The notes under the pieces: model-generated
Database searches by the model: none
What the model was told of the DNA's origin: nothing
Seen by the model: only the letters and a program-made list of their open reading frames with translations
Program-made: the position numbers and the translations under genes
Shown here: piece by piece, positions 48,436 through 50,431 of the stretch
How positions within the stretch are numbered: the stretch's first letter is position 1
Layout of the letters: the number at the start of each line of letters is the position of its first letter
Origin: CAZUTK01 sp964623265
GTDB taxonomy: Bacteria > Electryoneota > B3-LCP
Direction: 5' to 3'
DNA length: 50,431 nt
Assembly: GCA_964623265.1 (NCBI GenBank)
Contig: CAZUTK010000012.1
Span: 1 to 50,431 of the forward strand

Positions 48436-50391
48436 ATGAAAGTAAAACGTATGCTATTAATCTTAGCAGTTATGGCGGCATCCGCCGCATCGGTCACCGC
48501 TCAGGGGATCAGGGAGCGCAGCCAGATTCCGGATAAGTACAAGTGGAAAACGGAGCACATCTACGCGACGCTGGATGAGTGGCAGAAGGACTTCGATTCG
48601 CTGCCGAAGTATTTGGAACAGCTGGTCGCGTTCAAGGGCAGATTCGCGGGCGAAAACGCTGCGGATCCCGCCGCGGCGCTCATCGAATACAATCGAATCT
48701 CGGAGGAAGCTTGGAAAAAATTCGAAAAGGTGTACACCTACGTCGCCTATAATTCCGATGTGGACCTGAAGAACTCCGAATGGTCAGGAAGGGAACAGCA
48801 GGTGCAGATGCTGGCGGTGGATTTCAACCAGCAGTTGGCCTGGGTGGATCCGGAGATTTTGAAGATTCCGCAAGCGACGATGCATCAGTATATCGCCGCA
48901 CATCCGGAGCTGGAGAGCTACCGCAAGATCTACGATGACCTGTACGCTCAGCAGGAGCACGTGCTTTCCGAGCCAGAGGAGCGGATTCTGGCGTTATCCG
49001 GCAACATCACCGGCACGGCGTCCGAAGTTTACGGCAAGCTGACCGACGTGGATATGCGCTGGGGCTTCATTCTGGATGAGAAGGGCGATTCCGTCGAAGT
49101 GAACGACGCTTCCTGGGTCACCTGGAGATCGCATCCGGATCGTCGGGTGCGACGCGACTTCTTCAACACGCTGTTCTCCGGCTATTACAATTACGGGACG
49201 ACGTTCGCGGCTCTGATGAGCGGCAACGTGATGAAGAACGTCTATTTGCAGCGCGCGCGCAAATACGACAATACTCTGCAGGCGGCTCTGTCCCGCTCGT
49301 TCGTCCCAGAGCAGGTGTACATCAATTTGGTGGAGACCACCCGCAAGAACACCGCTCCCCTGCATAAATACAACGAGGTGCGCAAACGGCTGTTGGGCGT
49401 GGATACTCTGCGCCATTGGGATTATTACGCCGGCGTGGTGGATCTGCCCGAGGAGCGGTACACCTGGGAAGAGAGCGTCGCTATGGTAACCGACGCCCTG
49501 AAGCCGCTGGGGGATCAATATATCCGCGACATCTCGGCGGGCTTGCACCCGGGCAGCGGCTGGGTGGATATTTACACCAGCAAGAATAAGCGCGGCGGCG
49601 CCTATTCGGGCGGCTGTTACGGCGTCCATCCCTTTATGCTCTACAACTTCGATTACGACAAGGGTTTGAACTTAGATGACGTCGGCACGGTGGCTCACGA
49701 AGTGGGGCACTCCATGCACAGCTACTATTCCGAGCGCACGCAGCCGTTCCCGCTGAAAGACTATGCGATCTTCAACGCCGAGGTCGCTTCGACCACGAAC
49801 GAAGCCATTATGGCGAGCAAACTGCTGGAACAGGCTCGCAAGGACTACAAGAACGCCAAAGGCGAAGCCAAGGCGAAGGCGAAGCAGAAGCTGATGGCGT
49901 TGCTGGAAAACAACATCAGCGGCGCGCGCGACACCTTCTACCGCCAGACGATGTTCGCCACCTGGGAATGGGAAGTCAACAAGATGGGGGAAAACAGCCA
50001 GCCCATCACCAAGGAGGCTCTGGATGACCTCTATCTGAATCTGCTGAAGGAATACCAGGGTCCCGTGGTGGAATACACAAAAGAGTCCGCCGCGGAATGG
50101 GCGTACATCCCGCACTTCTACCGCGGATATTACGTGTACACCTACGCGACCAGTTACGCCGCCGCCATCGCACTGGCGAACGACATCATCGCGGAATACA
50201 AGGGCGATAAAAGCAAGAAGGGAGCCCGCGAGCGCTATTTGAAATACTTGGGTAGCGGCAGCTCCAAGCATCCGGTGGAACTGTTGAAAGACGCCGGCGT
50301 AGATATGACCACCCCCGCGCCCATCGAGTCGTTCGTGCGCTGGTTCAGCGCTATGGTGGATGAGCTCGATCAACTTTCCAGAACCAAGTAA
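48436..50391 (+). CDS. pepF: Exported M3-family oligoendopeptidase F
   Basis: A 651-residue zinc metallopeptidase of family M3B. The active site HEVGH is at 421-425 (AHEVGHSMHSYY), with the third-ligand region FNAEVASTTNEAIM about 25 residues later and the substrate-binding segment YATSYAAAIALANDI. It begins with a clear signal peptide (MKVKRMLLILAVMAASAASVTAQ), whereas well-studied PepF enzymes are cytosolic, so this one probably degrades peptides in the periplasm. ATG 48436 is preferred; GTG 48433 directly before it is an alternative. The stop is 40 nt before the window end. Confidence 0.92.
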   Translation: MKVKRMLLILAVMAASAASVTAQGIRERSQIPDKYKWKTEHIYATLDEWQKDFDSLPKYLEQLVAFKGRFAGENAADPAAALIEYNRISEEAWKKFEKVYTYVAYNSDVDLKNSEWSGREQQVQMLAVDFNQQLAWVDPEILKIPQATMHQYIAAHPELESYRKIYDDLYAQQEHVLSEPEERILALSGNITGTASEVYGKLTDVDMRWGFILDEKGDSVEVNDASWVTWRSHPDRRVRRDFFNTLFSGYYNYGTTFAALMSGNVMKNVYLQRARKYDNTLQAALSRSFVPEQVYINLVETTRKNTAPLHKYNEVRKRLLGVDTLRHWDYYAGVVDLPEERYTWEESVAMVTDALKPLGDQYIRDISAGLHPGSGWVDIYTSKNKRGGAYSGGCYGVHPFMLYNFDYDKGLNLDDVGTVAHEVGHSMHSYYSERTQPFPLKDYAIFNAEVASTTNEAIMASKLLEQARKDYKNAKGEAKAKAKQKLMALLENNISGARDTFYRQTMFATWEWEVNKMGENSQPITKEALDDLYLNLLKEYQGPVVEYTKESAAEWAYIPHFYRGYYVYTYATSYAAAIALANDIIAEYKGDKSKKGARERYLKYLGSGSSKHPVELLKDAGVDMTTPAPIESFVRWFSAMVDELDQLSRTK

Positions 50392-50431
50392 TCATCCGGC
50401 GAGTTCGAAACAGGAGGGCGGGGAGACAACC

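Noticed and set aside
1..50431. Genetic-code reassignment of TGA to Trp or Gly.
   Set aside because: TGA serves as the normal stop for many intact genes here (for example ends at 24163, 26800, 28340, 28836), and TGG/GGN are used normally.
1..50431. CRISPR arrays, rRNA operons or further tRNAs.
   Set aside because: No regularly spaced direct repeats or rRNA-like segments were seen; only tRNA-Sec folds convincingly.

Overview
The window looks like a chromosomal segment from an uncultured, GC-rich, Gram-negative bacterium, probably of the FCB-type candidate lineages. It carries secreted proteins with PNPFNP-type C-terminal sorting domains, two Wzi-like outer-membrane proteins, GT9/GT2 glycosyltransferases, a lipoprotein multiheme cytochrome and a Cyc2-like cytochrome-porin. 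Two runs of N (14629-14661, 28898-28907) indicate a draft or metagenome assembly. No rRNA, CRISPR array, transposase or prophage was seen. Exact taxonomy cannot be fixed from the sequence alone.

Layout. 1-10522 (minus): surface-polysaccharide operon with UDP-xylose synthase, UDP-glucose dehydrogenase, a sugar nucleotidyltransferase, a Wzi-like barrel, GT2, GT9, and two alkaline-phosphatase-superfamily enzymes flanking an APS kinase. 10595-13626 (minus): MntA with a broken HepT toxin, a holin-like membrane protein, a DegT aminotransferase and a PHP phosphoesterase. 13801-18714 (minus): an NtrC-type regulator with its histidine kinase, and a nine-heme lipoprotein. 18893-19633 (minus): FabG. 19893-28836 (plus): NUDIX, then PhoH-YbeY-CorC-unknown-radical SAM/DUF2344-RNase G-GNAT, probably one transcript. 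28843-29031: a structured dispersed repeat, with a second inverted copy at 43292-43480. 29088-33792 (plus): a selenium locus. 33886-37735: a Rossmann-fold protein, malic enzyme and DUF454. 37779-45689: a membrane protein, a second Wzi-like protein, an EamA transporter and a GDD-Y repeat protein. 45919-50391 (plus): di-heme peroxidase, Cyc2-like porin and a secreted M3 peptidase.

Main discovery. The selenium locus encodes SelD, itself with an in-frame UGA (Sec20), then tRNA-Sec, then two tandem secreted FG-GAP/VCBS-repeat proteins. Conventional ORF calling breaks each of these two at a UGA at the same homologous position, giving Sec106-Cys107 and Sec104-Cys105. All three UGA codons are followed by a hairpin whose 3-nt loop begins with G exactly 21 nt after the UGA, and the stems of the two paralogs covary. 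TGA is a normal stop elsewhere in the window. I know of no described selenoprotein family with FG-GAP repeats, so this appears to be a new extracellular selenoprotein family linked to its own Sec-synthesis genes.
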